Shown here: one piece after another, positions 9,461-17,055 of the stretch
Numbering within the stretch: the first letter of the stretch is position 1
Layout: each line of letters opens with the position of its first letter
Assembly: GCF_028747645.1 (NCBI RefSeq)
Contig: NZ_CP118100.1
Location: 2,480,001-2,544,000, forward strand
Direction: 5' to 3'
DNA from: Microbacterium esteraromaticum
GTDB lineage: Bacteria > Actinomycetota > Actinomycetes > Actinomycetales > Microbacteriaceae
Length of the DNA: 64,000 nucleotides
Notes under the pieces: model-generated
The model's input: the letters and a program-made list of their open reading frames with translations, nothing else
Database searches by the model: none
What the model was told of the DNA's origin: nothing
Translations under genes and position numbers: made by a program

Positions 9461-9712
9461 TGACTTCCTCCAAAAACAGACAGCGGGAAAGGGGGCTGAT
9501 GGCCTGTGGGTCCGCGTGGCGGTCTGTTTGATAGCTGGAAGCGACAGCCGTAGCTACGTCGAGACCATGGTAGCTCACGATGGATCGGGTCGGGTTCACC
9601 GTTCCATGTTCAGAGCAAGTGCTCGATAGTCGAGGGCTGCGGCTCGCGCTGCGCACTGGGCCGGGACCACCGCTTCGTCAGACACACGCCGGCGCGCCGA
9701 TAGGCTGTGGCC

Positions 9713-10571
9713 ATGATGGCTGAGCTGCCGCCTGCAGGGTGGTATCCGAGGCGCAGTGAGATGCAGTGGTGGGACGGAACCCGCTGGGGTGACCCCGCAC
9801 CTCAGGCATCGCAACCAGCTGCACCGGCGTTACCAGCGCAGTACGTGCAGCACCCCGTGGCCACGTCATCCCCGACCACCAGCGCCAGTGGCAGCAACGG
9901 CCTCGCGATCACGGCACTGATCATCGGTATCGTCGCGTTCTTCATCGGGTGGATACCCGTTCTGGGTTTGCTCCTGGGCGTCGCGGCGACCGTCCTCGCG
10001 ATCCTCGCGATCACCAGGATCCAGTCCAAGGCGATGAGTGTGGTCGGCCTTGTCTTGGGTGTTCTGGCCGCTGCGACTTCTCTCGTCGTCACCGTCGCAT
10101 TCACTCTGGGGATGACGCTCTTCCCGGCAGGGTCGTCCGGGTGCCGCCAGCAACGGCGAGTCCACCAGTAGCAGCGCACCGCACCCTACTGCATCATGCA
10201 GCACGGCAGTCAGCGGGGTGAGCACGGCGATGAACGAGCACTACACCACGCATCCCTTGTTCGGCCCTGGCGTCGACGCCCTCTACGCCGACGGAAAGCT
10301 CTCAGACGAAGAGAGTGCGACGCTGAACGAGTGGACCGCCGACGAGGAAGAGCGCTTCAACGCCGTCATCGAACCCGTCTACGATGCCTGCGCAGGCGTC
10401 GAGGATCTCTACGCGGCAGCCTATGAGCACCGCGGCGACGCGGACTGGATGCTCGCGGAGAACGAGTACCAGACCACGGCCGAACTCAAGAGCTTCTTCA
10501 TCCAGTCCTTCTGCACCGACAAGACAGACAGGCCTGCATGCCATGACTTCGATGCCGCCGACTGGCAGTGA
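9713..10571 (+). pseudogene. DUF2510/DUF4190-type membrane protein, frameshifted
   Basis: The N-terminal frame encodes a DUF2510 domain (LPPAGWYP, MQWWDGTRWGDP) and two membrane helices typical of DUF4190, about residues 65-130. It then runs out of frame at GSSGCRQQRR and stops at 10169-10171. If one base is skipped at T10142, the reading continues as AASNGESTSSSAPHPTA through a Ser/Thr linker. It then enters a 110-residue acidic domain with two cysteines that ends at 10571. That downstream part can also be read alone from GTG 10218. So this is one gene of about 285 codons interrupted by a single-base insertion. A real mutation, a sequencing error, or programmed frameshifting cannot be told apart here. 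Confidence 0.75.
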
Positions 10572-10612
10572 TCGAGCATCAGTAGACTCTCTCGGCCGAT
10601 CTCAGCCATGAT

Positions 10613-10969
10613 GTGACCATGACTCTCAGCGGACACGACAGCATCATGCTCGAGAAGCGTGAAGCGCCGCGGACCACCCTGATGGAGCGCTTCATCTGGA
10701 CGACATTCGGATGGTGCGTGGTCGCCCTAATAGTCCTGGTCCCTATCAGCGCCTCGGTGATAGCTCAGGCACCGCCTGGGGTCGACGCTTTGCTGATTGG
10801 GGCTTGCTACGTAGCAGCGGGCGTTGCCGGTGCGCTCTTCGTGCCCGGGCTCCTTCTCACCGGCATCCGCCAGCTGATCCCGCGACTGCTCGACGACCTG
10901 CGCAGCCGGCATCCCGACACAGGCAGAGAGCCTAGAACAGACAGAGAGCCTAGAACAGACAGAGAGTGA
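10613..10969 (+). CDS. Small two-helix membrane protein with a repeated charged tail
   Basis: A 118-residue protein starting at GTG 10613 or ATG 10619. Two membrane helices lie at about 32-53 and 60-86. The cytoplasmic tail is basic (RQLIPRLLDDLRSRHPD) and ends in REPRTDREPRTDRE, encoded by direct repeats of AGAGAGCCTAGAACAGAC. The repeat suggests recent slippage at the 3' end. Unknown function. Confidence 0.6.
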   Translation: MTMTLSGHDSIMLEKREAPRTTLMERFIWTTFGWCVVALIVLVPISASVIAQAPPGVDALLIGACYVAAGVAGALFVPGLLLTGIRQLIPRLLDDLRSRHPDTGREPRTDREPRTDRE

Positions 10970-11024
10970 GCCGACTCACCTGGGGTGCCCGCCCCTCGAT
11001 CTCTCGCTCTCTCACCCAAGCTGA

Positions 11025-11063
11025 AGAGCCCCGTAGCCGACAGGCTGCGGGGTTCTTGTTTTT
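11025..11063 (+). terminator. Hairpin terminator, repeat family copy 2
   Basis: Stem AGAGCCCCGTAGCC / GGCTGCGGGGTTCT with loop GACA, then TGTTTTT. It follows the small membrane protein gene and is immediately followed by the transposase relic. Confidence 0.85.
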
Positions 11064-11072
11064 CAATCTCGA

Positions 11073-11348
11073 GTGCTCTGGTCGCAGGTCTGGTTCAACA
11101 CCCCCAACGAGCGCCTCAACAGGGAGATCCGCCGCCGCACCGACAGCGTCGGGATCTTCCCGAACCGTGACGTGATCGTCCGCCTCGTCGGCGTCGTCCT
11201 CGCCGAGCAGACCGACGAATGGGCAGAAGGACGCCGCCACCTCGGCCTCGACATCCTCGCCAAGTCCCGCCTCACCCTCGAGACCGACACCGATACCGAT
11301 GCCGAAGCGGAGGCGATCGACCGGCCTGTCCTCGAGCTCAGCGCCTGA
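11073..11348 (+). pseudogene. IS256-family transposase, C-terminal remnant
   Basis: Only the last 90 or so residues of a mutator/IS256 transposase remain. They include the conserved tail NTPNERLNREIRRRTDSVGI, then FPNRDVIVRLVGVVLAEQ and DEWAEGRRHLGLD. The DDE catalytic domain is absent. The remnant begins directly after a terminator of the repeated family, so the break is at or near 11064-11075. It marks past transposition in this cargo region. Confidence 0.9.
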
Positions 11349-11349
11349 C

Positions 11350-11400
11350 CCATCAAAACGAAGGACACCGAGCTACACCACTTCGCGGGGCTTGACCCCG
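11350..11400 (+). mobile_element. Right end of the IS256-type element
   Basis: After the transposase stop, the sequence GAGCTACACCACTTCGCGGG followed by GCTTGACC resembles the terminal repeat of actinobacterial IS256 members. No left end is present nearby, so the copy cannot move by itself. Confidence 0.55.
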
Positions 11401-11544
11401 CAACTCTGAAGAGTCCGGGAAAGGCGCAACGGCCGAGGGTATCAGCTCTCATGCGGGACATCTGTCCCCCAAACACCCTACATACAGCGTCTATCGGCTC
11501 CGCGTAGCGTGGCCTCTTGAGACATAACGGCTGAAAGGAAGCAC

Positions 11545-12501
11545 ATGAGACTCGGGAAAAAGTACAGCGTTCTCGCTTCAGGGGCGGCAGCTCTCCTCCT
11601 GATATCTAGCGTGACGCCCGCCTTCGCGTCGACCAGTGAAGCGGACCTCATCGCCGAGGCTGTGGAGGCGGTCGCCCCTGAGGCACTCTCTGCCGCCAGC
11701 GTCGAACTCGAAGAAAACACGTTCCGCGCAAGCTTGAACAACAGTTCCGCAGTGGAGCTGCCCGTCGATCCGGTTGAAGGCGTCACATTCTCGGCTCACG
11801 ATGACCGATCGGAGGTGACGGTTACTCTCCCTGGTGCACAGGCACTGAAGAACGCCACTGTGGCCAATGATGGCTCGATCACGTTTGCCGGCGACGCACA
11901 CACTGCGGCCTTGAACGTCCTGCCGGCCGCCGGTGCGGTGCGCTTCAGCACCGTTATCGATTCCGCCTCTCAGTCCGAGTCATACAGCTACGACTTCGGA
12001 GAAGCTGCATCTGTGGAGATTCAAGATGACGGATCGGTATTGGTGTACGCGGTGGATAGCACCACGGATGGCGCAACGGTCGAAACCGTCGTAGCGGATG
12101 TGCGAGCACCGTGGGCATTCGACGCGAACGGGGCAGCAGTGCAGACCCGATACGTGGCCGACGGAAGCACGCTCACCCAGGTTGTTGAACACGTCGGTGT
12201 TGATGTTGCGTACCCTGTGGTCGCAGATCCGACGTTCGATTCTCCGCTCCCGCTGCAATCGCGCGTTCGATTCAATCGTGCCGAGACGAAGACGATCTAT
12301 GAATCAGGTGCGCTCGGTCTAGGTGGTATCGCGTGTGGACCAATGGCCTGGGTCTGCATCGCCGCTGCCGGCGTCCTCGTTTACAATGCGGGAGTCGCTG
12401 AGAACTCGAGTCCAAAGATGTGCACCCAGGTCACGCTCACTTCGATTCCCCCTACCCCCATCTGGTGGGTGGACAACTATCGTGGGGGCCCGTGCCGCTG
12501 A
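11545..12501 (+). CDS. Secreted protein with YPVVADP motif
   Basis: A 318-residue protein with an N-terminal signal peptide (basic start, then LASGAAALLLISSVTPAFAS). The body of about 200 residues is beta-rich and acidic. It ends in VDVAYPVVADPTF, a short motif found before variable C-terminal parts in many secreted actinobacterial proteins. The last 80 residues differ: a hydrophobic glycine/alanine helix (LGLGGIACGPMAWVCIAAAG) and four cysteines, ending GGPCR. That architecture would fit a carrier plus a released membrane-active peptide, but this is inference. A small membrane protein gene starts 18 bases downstream. AAAGGAAG lies just upstream of the ATG. Confidence 0.75.
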   Translation: MRLGKKYSVLASGAAALLLISSVTPAFASTSEADLIAEAVEAVAPEALSAASVELEENTFRASLNNSSAVELPVDPVEGVTFSAHDDRSEVTVTLPGAQALKNATVANDGSITFAGDAHTAALNVLPAAGAVRFSTVIDSASQSESYSYDFGEAASVEIQDDGSVLVYAVDSTTDGATVETVVADVRAPWAFDANGAAVQTRYVADGSTLTQVVEHVGVDVAYPVVADPTFDSPLPLQSRVRFNRAETKTIYESGALGLGGIACGPMAWVCIAAAGVLVYNAGVAENSSPKMCTQVTLTSIPPTPIWWVDNYRGGPCR

Positions 12502-12518
12502 GCGCAGGAAGGTAAGCC

Positions 12519-12746
12519 ATGGTTGAAACGACTGACGCACGCAAGACCTGGTTTCAGGTAATAACGCGTCCGCGTCGCCGCCTGTTCATCACGTTGGCGG
12601 TGTTCGCATTGTTCATCGCGGGAGTTCTCGCCGGTACCTACTGGGCTGAGCAGCCTCTGTGGTTCTACGTACCAGCCATCGGAGTGCTGCTGTGGTGGTA
12701 CGCCGCGATGATGCTCAGGTACCGCCAGGAACGTCGGTGCACCTGA
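12519..12746 (+). CDS. Small two-helix membrane protein, possible partner of the secreted protein
   Basis: A 75-residue protein with AGGAAGG 7-12 bases before ATG 12519. It has a basic N-terminus (TRPRRR), two membrane helices at about 22-41 and 46-66, and a basic tail RYRQERRC. Size and topology resemble immunity proteins of membrane-active bacteriocins, and its gene is tightly coupled to the secreted protein gene. No sequence family is recognised, so an immunity role is a hypothesis only. Confidence 0.65.
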   Translation: MVETTDARKTWFQVITRPRRRLFITLAVFALFIAGVLAGTYWAEQPLWFYVPAIGVLLWWYAAMMLRYRQERRCT

Positions 12747-12895
12747 CCAGGAGCGGGGTGCGTCCATGCGGGCGCTCCCCGCGTCCGGGACCTCCCGCGG
12801 ATGGCCAGATCTGCGCCGAGGGTTCGCAACCCGCCTGATAGCCACCGTTTCGCGGTGAAGACGAGTAGAATTGGAGATCAGGAGAGGTGGTATCG

Positions 12896-13135
12896 ATGAC
12901 TGCACGACGCGTATCGACCGGTGTTCTTCACCGCCCCGCCGTCGACGTGGATCAGACCCTCGCCCTCATCGAAAAGGGTCAACAGCTCGCTGGCCACTTC
13001 CCCAGCGACAGCGCTCTCAACAGGGCGCGGCGGATCCTAACCGGTGAACTCAGCGCCGCGGATGCCGAGGCCGAGATGAATGAAGCTCTCGCCCGTATCG
13101 TCGCCCGTCAGCGCGCTGTCTCGCATGGCAGCTGA
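12896..13135 (+). CDS. VbhA-like antitoxin of the Fic pair
   Basis: A 79-residue protein. The ATG at 12896 has GGAGAGG 8 bases upstream. The C-terminal half, with SALNRARRILTGELSAADAE followed by an amphipathic helix, matches the antitoxin VbhA family, which binds Fic toxins and blocks their ATP site. In VbhA the block depends on a Ser-xxx-Glu-Gly motif just before this segment; the equivalent place here reads GQQLAG, without the serine and glutamate. It overlaps the fic gene by 11 bases. A possible -10 TAGAAT is at 12867-12872. Confidence 0.8.
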   Translation: MTARRVSTGVLHRPAVDVDQTLALIEKGQQLAGHFPSDSALNRARRILTGELSAADAEAEMNEALARIVARQRAVSHGS

Positions 13136-13883
13136 CGACCGGTACACGATCCCTGGAAGTGGCGGAGTACTTGAGAACAAGCTCGGCCTGACCACCCAAG
13201 AGGGTGTCGACGAAGCGATGAACGAAGCCGCGACAACCCGGTGGGCGATCATGGTCATGGAGCCGATACCCGATCGACTGGACATCGAGTACTTCCGCTC
13301 CATTCACCGCCGGTTGCTCTCACCGGTGCTCGACTGGGCCGGAGAGGTGCGTCAGCGAGGCGATGAGGTGGTCGCTGGCGGCACTGGCATCGTCTACGCC
13401 CGATCCGAGTTCTTCCAGAATGGTCTCAACGATGTGTTCGACACGCTGGCCACGGAGGACTATCTCAAGGGGCTAGGCACAGAAGAGTTCGCTGCAAAGC
13501 TCGCGGATCGCTGGGGCTACCTGACGACGGTGCATCCGTTTCGCGACGGGAACACGCGCACACAGAGCGCCTACGTCGATCGCCTCGCGACGCGCGCTGG
13601 ACACCCGATCGATTGGCAGAAGGTAGACGTCCCCACCCTGCGCAGCCTCCGCCTCGCGGCCGTTACCGGGAGCGAGAGACCGCTGGCGCAGTACCTCGGA
13701 AGCGTTCTCCTCGAACCCGCCGGTCCGAACCTGAGGGATCAGGTGCGGAGCACGCTTCAGTTCCACAGAGATCTCGCTCTCCCCCGTGAGTCGTCGAGGG
13801 GCATCAAGTTCCGGCTCGCCGAACCGCTATCTGACGCTCCCGCACCGCCAGAAGGGCACGACGGGGCAAGCGCTCAGCCGTAG
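13125..13883 (+). CDS. fic: Fic-domain AMP-transferase toxin
   Basis: A 252-residue protein. The Fic core has the motif HPFRDGNTRTQ starting at His137. The catalytic His, the Asp in the acidic position and the Arg are present; the usual GNGR reads GNTR. Fic toxins transfer AMP from ATP to a target hydroxyl, classically topoisomerase subunits for VbhT-like enzymes. The N-terminal part has YTIPGSGGVLENKLGL, typical of VbhT-like toxins. The start at ATG 13125 overlaps the antitoxin gene, as expected for a toxin-antitoxin operon. The C-terminal 40 residues are a disordered tail. Confidence 0.88.
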   Translation: MAADDRYTIPGSGGVLENKLGLTTQEGVDEAMNEAATTRWAIMVMEPIPDRLDIEYFRSIHRRLLSPVLDWAGEVRQRGDEVVAGGTGIVYARSEFFQNGLNDVFDTLATEDYLKGLGTEEFAAKLADRWGYLTTVHPFRDGNTRTQSAYVDRLATRAGHPIDWQKVDVPTLRSLRLAAVTGSERPLAQYLGSVLLEPAGPNLRDQVRSTLQFHRDLALPRESSRGIKFRLAEPLSDAPAPPEGHDGASAQP

Positions 13884-13933
13884 TGCTCGCCGCCATCGAC
13901 TGAGAGGTCGTCGTCTGACGATGGCCGAAGTGT

Positions 13934-14218
13934 CTACAGGCCCCGGATACGCGCCCGCTCCGCCTCCCGGAGCTTGTTCTCGTGCCGGAGGAGGGCTTCC
14001 TCCGTGACCTCTCCCACAGCGACTGCGTGCAGTGCGAGGAAAGCAGCGAGCACGCCCATCGAGACCAACCCTGCCCCAATACCCAACCAGACGATGTTCG
14101 CAGTCGCGTCACCGACACTGTAGATGGACCTTGTGTCTGGCCACGTTGACCCCGCGATGATGGCGATAAGCACTCCGAGGCCGATCATGACCCCCGCCGT
14201 CCAACCTAGGTATTTCAT
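13934..14218 (-). CDS. Small two-helix membrane protein
   Basis: A 94-residue protein starting at ATG 14218, with GGTGAGG upstream on the minus strand. Helices lie at about 3-24 and 43-64, followed by a charged C-terminal helix (EEALLRHENKLREAERARIRG). It is convergent with fic. Unknown function. Confidence 0.65.
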   Translation of the reverse strand: MKYLGWTAGVMIGLGVLIAIIAGSTWPDTRSIYSVGDATANIVWLGIGAGLVSMGVLAAFLALHAVAVGEVTEEALLRHENKLREAERARIRGL

Positions 14219-14401
14219 AGCCTCACCATAGCGCGCACAAAGGGCGCCAACCGGGCTACGCATCCGTCTGAGCAGCACCCTATCTCGGCCGCCTGACAGC
14301 AGGGTGCACATACGCCGCAACATGGAGGCGCTGATTCTTGCTCTCCACCCGCTCTCCGAAGACAGGGCACCCACACACCACCCCATGGATAGGCTGTGGC
14401 C

Positions 14402-15193
14402 ATGACGAGCCAGCTCCCTCCGCCAGGGTGGTACCCGACTCCCTCCGGTGAGATGCAGTGGTGGGACGGCTCTGCCTGGTCAGAACCGGCGACACAGCCG
14501 ACGAATCACACTGCGGGGCCCGCCACAGCGCGCACCGGGTCCGCAACGGCGGCGTTGATTGTCGGCATCGGCGCATTTCTGATTGGCTGGTTCCCGATTA
14601 TCGGCGCGATCATCGGCGTCATCGGGGTCGCGCTTGGTGCAAGCGCCCTCCTGAAACGCCAGCCCAAGGGGCGTGCGGTCACCGGCATCGTGCTGTCCGC
14701 TCTCGCGATCGTGTTCTCGATCGTCGTGACCATCGCTGTCGGGCTCACCCCTCCGGCCGAGGTCGCACCGTCGAGCTCCTCGTCGCCGGCCGCCGAAGAG
14801 ACGTCCGATGACGAGCCAGAAGACGCCAGTAGCGAGGAGATCGAGCCGGCGACACCCGATGAGCCTGCAGAGCCCCCGACGAAGAGCACCGACACGACGA
14901 TGACCGACCTGGGCTGGTCGATCTACGAGAGCGGCAACATCTACTTCCGGTTCGCCGACAAGAGCAGCTACACCTGCGGATACACTCGCTGTTCCTATGT
15001 CGAGGTCATGACGATCAGCGGCTGCCCGAACATGCTCTACGTCGAAGCCAGCCTCTTGCAGGGCGACACCGTCGTCGGAATGACCAACGACGCCCTCGGC
15101 CAAGTGCGTCCCGAAGAGAGCGCGTTGGCACACCTACAGGACTTCAACGACAGCGCGGATACCTTCAGGCTGTCGGAGATCGCCTGCTACTGA
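14402..15193 (+). CDS. DUF2510/DUF4190 membrane protein with extracytoplasmic cysteine domain
   Basis: A 263-residue protein and the intact member of the three-copy family in this window. Residues 1-35 are a DUF2510 domain (PPPGWYPTPSGEMQWWDG). Two membrane helices follow at about 45-110 (DUF4190-like). An acidic Ser/Glu/Pro linker of 60 residues leads to an outside domain of 80 residues with four cysteines. The bases GATAGGCTGTGGCCATGA before the start are shared with the gene at 9713, so promoter and start region were also duplicated. Function unknown. The last 246 coding bases are nearly identical to bases 1-246. Confidence 0.8.
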   Translation: MTSQLPPPGWYPTPSGEMQWWDGSAWSEPATQPTNHTAGPATARTGSATAALIVGIGAFLIGWFPIIGAIIGVIGVALGASALLKRQPKGRAVTGIVLSALAIVFSIVVTIAVGLTPPAEVAPSSSSSPAAEETSDDEPEDASSEEIEPATPDEPAEPPTKSTDTTMTDLGWSIYESGNIYFRFADKSSYTCGYTRCSYVEVMTISGCPNMLYVEASLLQGDTVVGMTNDALGQVRPEESALAHLQDFNDSADTFRLSEIACY

Positions 15194-15209
15194 CACGGAG
15201 ACGAGAAGC
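14948..15209. repeat. Direct repeat copy B (partner 1-262)
   Basis: Second copy of the 262-bp repeat, covering the 3' end of the DUF2510 gene and 16 bases after it. Recombination between the copies would delete or circularise about 14.9 kb that carries hsdMSR, the PIN gene and the Fic pair. Confidence 0.95.
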
Positions 15210-15280
15210 ACCGTCCGCCCTCTACGACTCAGTCGGGCAAATGGCGACGTCGCGTCTCCCGCTGAAGAAGGTCGCTGCAC

Positions 15281-15868
15281 TCAGCCCTGAGGCCGATGCG
15301 CGCGCAAGAGGTCTTCCGTCGTGCGCAGCGCCTTCTCGGGGAACGCGTCGATCTCGTCGAGCATCTCGCCCACCAGCCGGGCGCCGGCGAAGGATGACAC
15401 GATCCGCCAGGCAAGATCGTCAACATCGACGTCAGAGTCCACGTCTCCGTCGTCGATTGCTTCTCGAAGGTGGCCGGCGATGGGCCCCAGCCATGGCCGG
15501 AACGGCACCGGCAGGTCGGCGGGGATGATCGCCCGCTCCTCCATGAGCCTCATCGACGCGCGGGCTGCCACATCGGAGACATACAGCGCGCCGACATGAC
15601 GGACGATGCTCAGTACGGCCGCGGTGCCTCGGGTGGCAGCGCCACCCGCTGGAGACACATCAGGTGCGAGGAACGCACCGTTCTTGAACGGAGCCCATGC
15701 GACCTCGTGGGCGAGCTTCGGCTTCGACGGGATGTAGTGCTGTAGCGCGTTGCGGTGCATGCCCAGCTTCTCGGCGATCGCAGCGTAGCTCGTGGCTCGG
15801 TAGCCCACCGAGGCGAACAGCTCAGCGGCGGCTTGGATGATCTCCTCGCGCTTGGTCATACCAGCCAT
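15281..15868 (-). CDS. TetR-family transcriptional repressor
   Basis: A 195-residue protein. The N-terminal helix-turn-helix is seen in EIIQAAAELFASVGYRATSY and AIAEKLGMHRNALQHYIPSK. The ligand-binding C-terminal region is helical and acidic. The start can be ATG 15868 or ATG 15859. Two palindromes immediately upstream (15868-15903) look like its operators, one touching the start codon, so it should repress itself. It may also control the rightward gene pair at 15976-18290. No ribosome binding site is evident, so a leaderless message is possible. The ligand is unknown. Confidence 0.88.
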   Translation of the reverse strand: MAGMTKREEIIQAAAELFASVGYRATSYAAIAEKLGMHRNALQHYIPSKPKLAHEVAWAPFKNGAFLAPDVSPAGGAATRGTAAVLSIVRHVGALYVSDVAARASMRLMEERAIIPADLPVPFRPWLGPIAGHLREAIDDGDVDSDVDVDDLAWRIVSSFAGARLVGEMLDEIDAFPEKALRTTEDLLRAHRPQG

Positions 15869-15883
15869 AATACAACTGTATTA
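15868..15883. promoter_or_regulatory. TetR operator 1
   Basis: Perfect 7-bp arms TAATACA and TGTATTA around a 2-base centre. It overlaps the first possible start codon of the tetR gene. Confidence 0.75.
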
Positions 15884-15885
15884 GT

Positions 15886-15903
15886 CTGATACCGCTGTAT
15901 CAG
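15886..15903. promoter_or_regulatory. TetR operator 2
   Basis: Perfect 7-bp arms CTGATAC and GTATCAG around CGCT. It shares the pattern TRATAC-n-GTATYA with operator 1, three bases away. The divergent arrangement means one repressor could act on both the tetR gene and the gene starting at 15976. Confidence 0.75.
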
Positions 15904-15975
15904 CTTCATGCACGTACACCATTGAACGGGTCGAGCTCTCAGCCTCACCACGTTCCGCAAGATGAGAGGTCTTCC

Positions 15976-17055
15976 ATGGCACAAGAGCCCACGCTCGCGG
16001 AGCTCGTCGCACAGAACCACCGCGAACAGATGTTCGCCCAAAGCGCCGCGGCCGCGGCGAACCTGAGGTTGCAGAGCGCACAACTCGCGCAGGGAGAGGC
16101 CCAGATTGCCCAGACAGCGGCGATCGCGCGCGAAGCTGCTGCACAGAGACAGATCGCAGAAGAGTCACTAGCCGTGCAGCAACAGGCAAGGGACAACGCC
16201 GCGCGGGCCGCATTCGCGCTATGGCGTCAGACGCCCCACGGGCAACAGTACGACGAGTGGCGTCAGAGAGCGCAGGCGCTGATCTCGTTGATCACACATC
16301 GCGATTCAGCGTGGGCCGAGGGAGTGAAGCAAGATTGGGGCCATGCGGTCTCCTCCATCGACCTGAACGAGCTACGCCAGCTCTCTCGGAGGTTTCGCCC
16401 CACCCCGGACGGGTTGGTATGGCGCCACACACCTTCTGCCCCCGCACCCCGCAACAAACGCGGTAGCACCCTCACCATCGCGGGGCGGTGTGTAGCGGGA
16501 GCCAGCGCACTCTATTCCATCGTCGGATGGCTCTGCTGGTTTCTGCTTTGGACGCAGTGGACGCCCGCGCAGTTCATGTACCAGACCGCGAACTGGGCAC
16601 TGATCGGGTTCGCTGTCGGACTCGTCGTTCTCGTTATCGGTAAGCTCACGCCGCCGACACACTCAGAACAGGCGCACGCCGACGAAGAGAAACGCCAGTT
16701 TCTCAAGGTCAAGGAACAGGAACTCGCGGAAGCAACTGAGAACTGGAGTCGCATCAGTGATGTTCTTGAACGCAACGGCGCCACCATTGATTCAGATGGG
16801 CGAGCTGCGATGCCAACTCACTGGACATCGGTAGATACCGCCACAGTTGTCGCTGAGCTTGAAGAGTTCATCGAGGCGGCGATCATCGAGCACCCCACCC
16901 CGGACACGCTTCCCACGCTGGCGCTACCGACGCTGAACGAGATCCCTGCCGGAATGAGATCTTGCAGCTCCCTCATCACACGTTGGGGCACCGGCGAAGC
17001 CAGCCCGGACGAGGAACCACCAGCCTCACACCCTGAGACGAGAGAACCACGATGA
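15976..17055 (+). CDS. Coiled-coil membrane protein
   Basis: A 359-residue protein. The ATG at 15976 has GAGAGG 6 bases upstream. Residues 1-80 form an Ala/Gln/Glu coiled coil. A Trp/Arg-rich stretch follows, then two membrane helices at about 175-225 (GWLCWFLLWTQW and ALIGFAVGLVVLVIG). The C-terminal half is helical, with a second coiled coil and a Pro-rich tail. No enzyme motif. It overlaps the next gene by ATGA, so the two products probably act together at the envelope. Function unknown. Confidence 0.75.
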   Translation: MAQEPTLAELVAQNHREQMFAQSAAAAANLRLQSAQLAQGEAQIAQTAAIAREAAAQRQIAEESLAVQQQARDNAARAAFALWRQTPHGQQYDEWRQRAQALISLITHRDSAWAEGVKQDWGHAVSSIDLNELRQLSRRFRPTPDGLVWRHTPSAPAPRNKRGSTLTIAGRCVAGASALYSIVGWLCWFLLWTQWTPAQFMYQTANWALIGFAVGLVVLVIGKLTPPTHSEQAHADEEKRQFLKVKEQELAEATENWSRISDVLERNGATIDSDGRAAMPTHWTSVDTATVVAELEEFIEAAIIEHPTPDTLPTLALPTLNEIPAGMRSCSSLITRWGTGEASPDEEPPASHPETREPR

